From contig CAIYEO010000094.1 of NCBI GenBank assembly GCA_903925195.1, positions 30,761 to 94,760 on the forward strand: a stretch of DNA of 64,000 nt. Direction: 5' to 3'. Below the pieces are notes generated by a model. It did not search any database, had not been told where the DNA came from, and was given only the letters and a program-made list of their open reading frames with translations. The position numbers and the translations under genes were made by a program. The DNA comes from an uncultured Candidatus Saccharibacteria bacterium. Its GTDB lineage: Bacteria; Patescibacteria; Saccharimonadia; Saccharimonadales; UBA4665. Below are positions 63,893 to 64,000 of this stretch, piece after piece (the first letter of the stretch is position 1; the number at the start of each line of letters is the position of its first letter).

Positions 63893-64000
63893 TTACTGCT
63901 GATTTAATTGGCTCATAGATTGCTTCCAATTAGAACGCATTAAAATATAGTCTTGTTGTGTTTTGTCTGCTAGGGTTGCAACTTGTAAATAGCCACCATA
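63893..64000 (-). CDS. C-terminal end of an unknown gene (continues outside window)
   Basis: The minus-strand frame is open from the window edge for 35 residues and ends at 63893: YGGYLQVATLADKTQQDYIL then MRSNWKQSMSQLNQQ. It is convergent with the ribokinase-fold gene. Too little is present to name it. Confidence 0.55.
   Translation of the reverse strand, partial: YGGYLQVATLADKTQQDYILMRSNWKQSMSQLNQQ

Overview
The window looks like chromosome of a small-genome member of the Candidate Phyla Radiation, most likely Candidatus Saccharibacteria (TM7). This is inferred from gene style rather than a marker gene. The DNA is AT-rich and densely packed, and TGA is used as a normal stop (for example smpB). 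The envelope genes are Gram-positive or actinobacterial in flavour: sortase, MMPL transporter, a CvpA/trypsin-like MarP protease, VKOR, and a PIG-V-like transferase. Many genes appear to be read from leaderless mRNAs, with a TATAAT-like box ending 7-9 bases before the A of the start codon.

Layout. 1-700: end of a RecB-type nuclease gene, then a bidirectional terminator and an aquaporin. 1616-8272: a complete F1Fo ATP synthase operon on the minus strand (atpZ-like, B, E, F, H, A, G, D, C). 8350-14627: glutaredoxin, CobO-like ATPase, lipid-kinase-like protein, glycosyltransferases, an anchored glycosidase and smpB. 14703-14777: tRNA-Asn(GTT).

14778-22602 is a genomic island. It lies between the 3' end of tRNA-Asn and a second 25-bp copy of that end. 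It carries an ATP-grasp-like protein, an alpha/beta hydrolase, a radical SAM enzyme, a MazG-like protein, a PfkB sugar kinase, a Nudix hydrolase, two related nucleotidyltransferase-like proteins and a GT2 glycosyltransferase. The kinase, nucleotidyltransferases and glycosyltransferase suggest a route that makes and transfers an activated sugar or similar group. No integrase is visible. A second probable insert (about 22718-24084) holds a PIG-V-like transferase. It contains a perfect 20-bp-stem hairpin and is flanked by short direct repeats. The rhodanese gene beyond it has its first 83 bp duplicated at the left end of the island, where the copy is fused to a Nudix remnant.

24495-44428: lipase, alanine racemase next to a VanX-type dipeptidase, a kinase-like protein, CapA-like protein, trpS, CNNM/CBS protein, an ABC exporter pair, sortase, MMPL transporter and a large histidine kinase. 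44596-53521: surface proteins, a possible sortase substrate, a Y-family polymerase with a long leader and operator-like dyads, a pilin-like protein, a minimal zincin and glycosyltransferases. 53638-64000: flippase-like protein, UppP, MarP-like protease, VKOR, a second MacB-like ABC pair, tRNA-Ser(GGA), PP2C phosphatase, pyrH, exonuclease III and a ribokinase-fold protein.

The chromosome part combines energy conversion by ATP synthase with an unusually large cell-surface toolkit (glycosyltransferases, lipid carrier recycling, sortase, secreted hydrolases). That would suit an organism living attached to another bacterium. The island is the part least like known systems.
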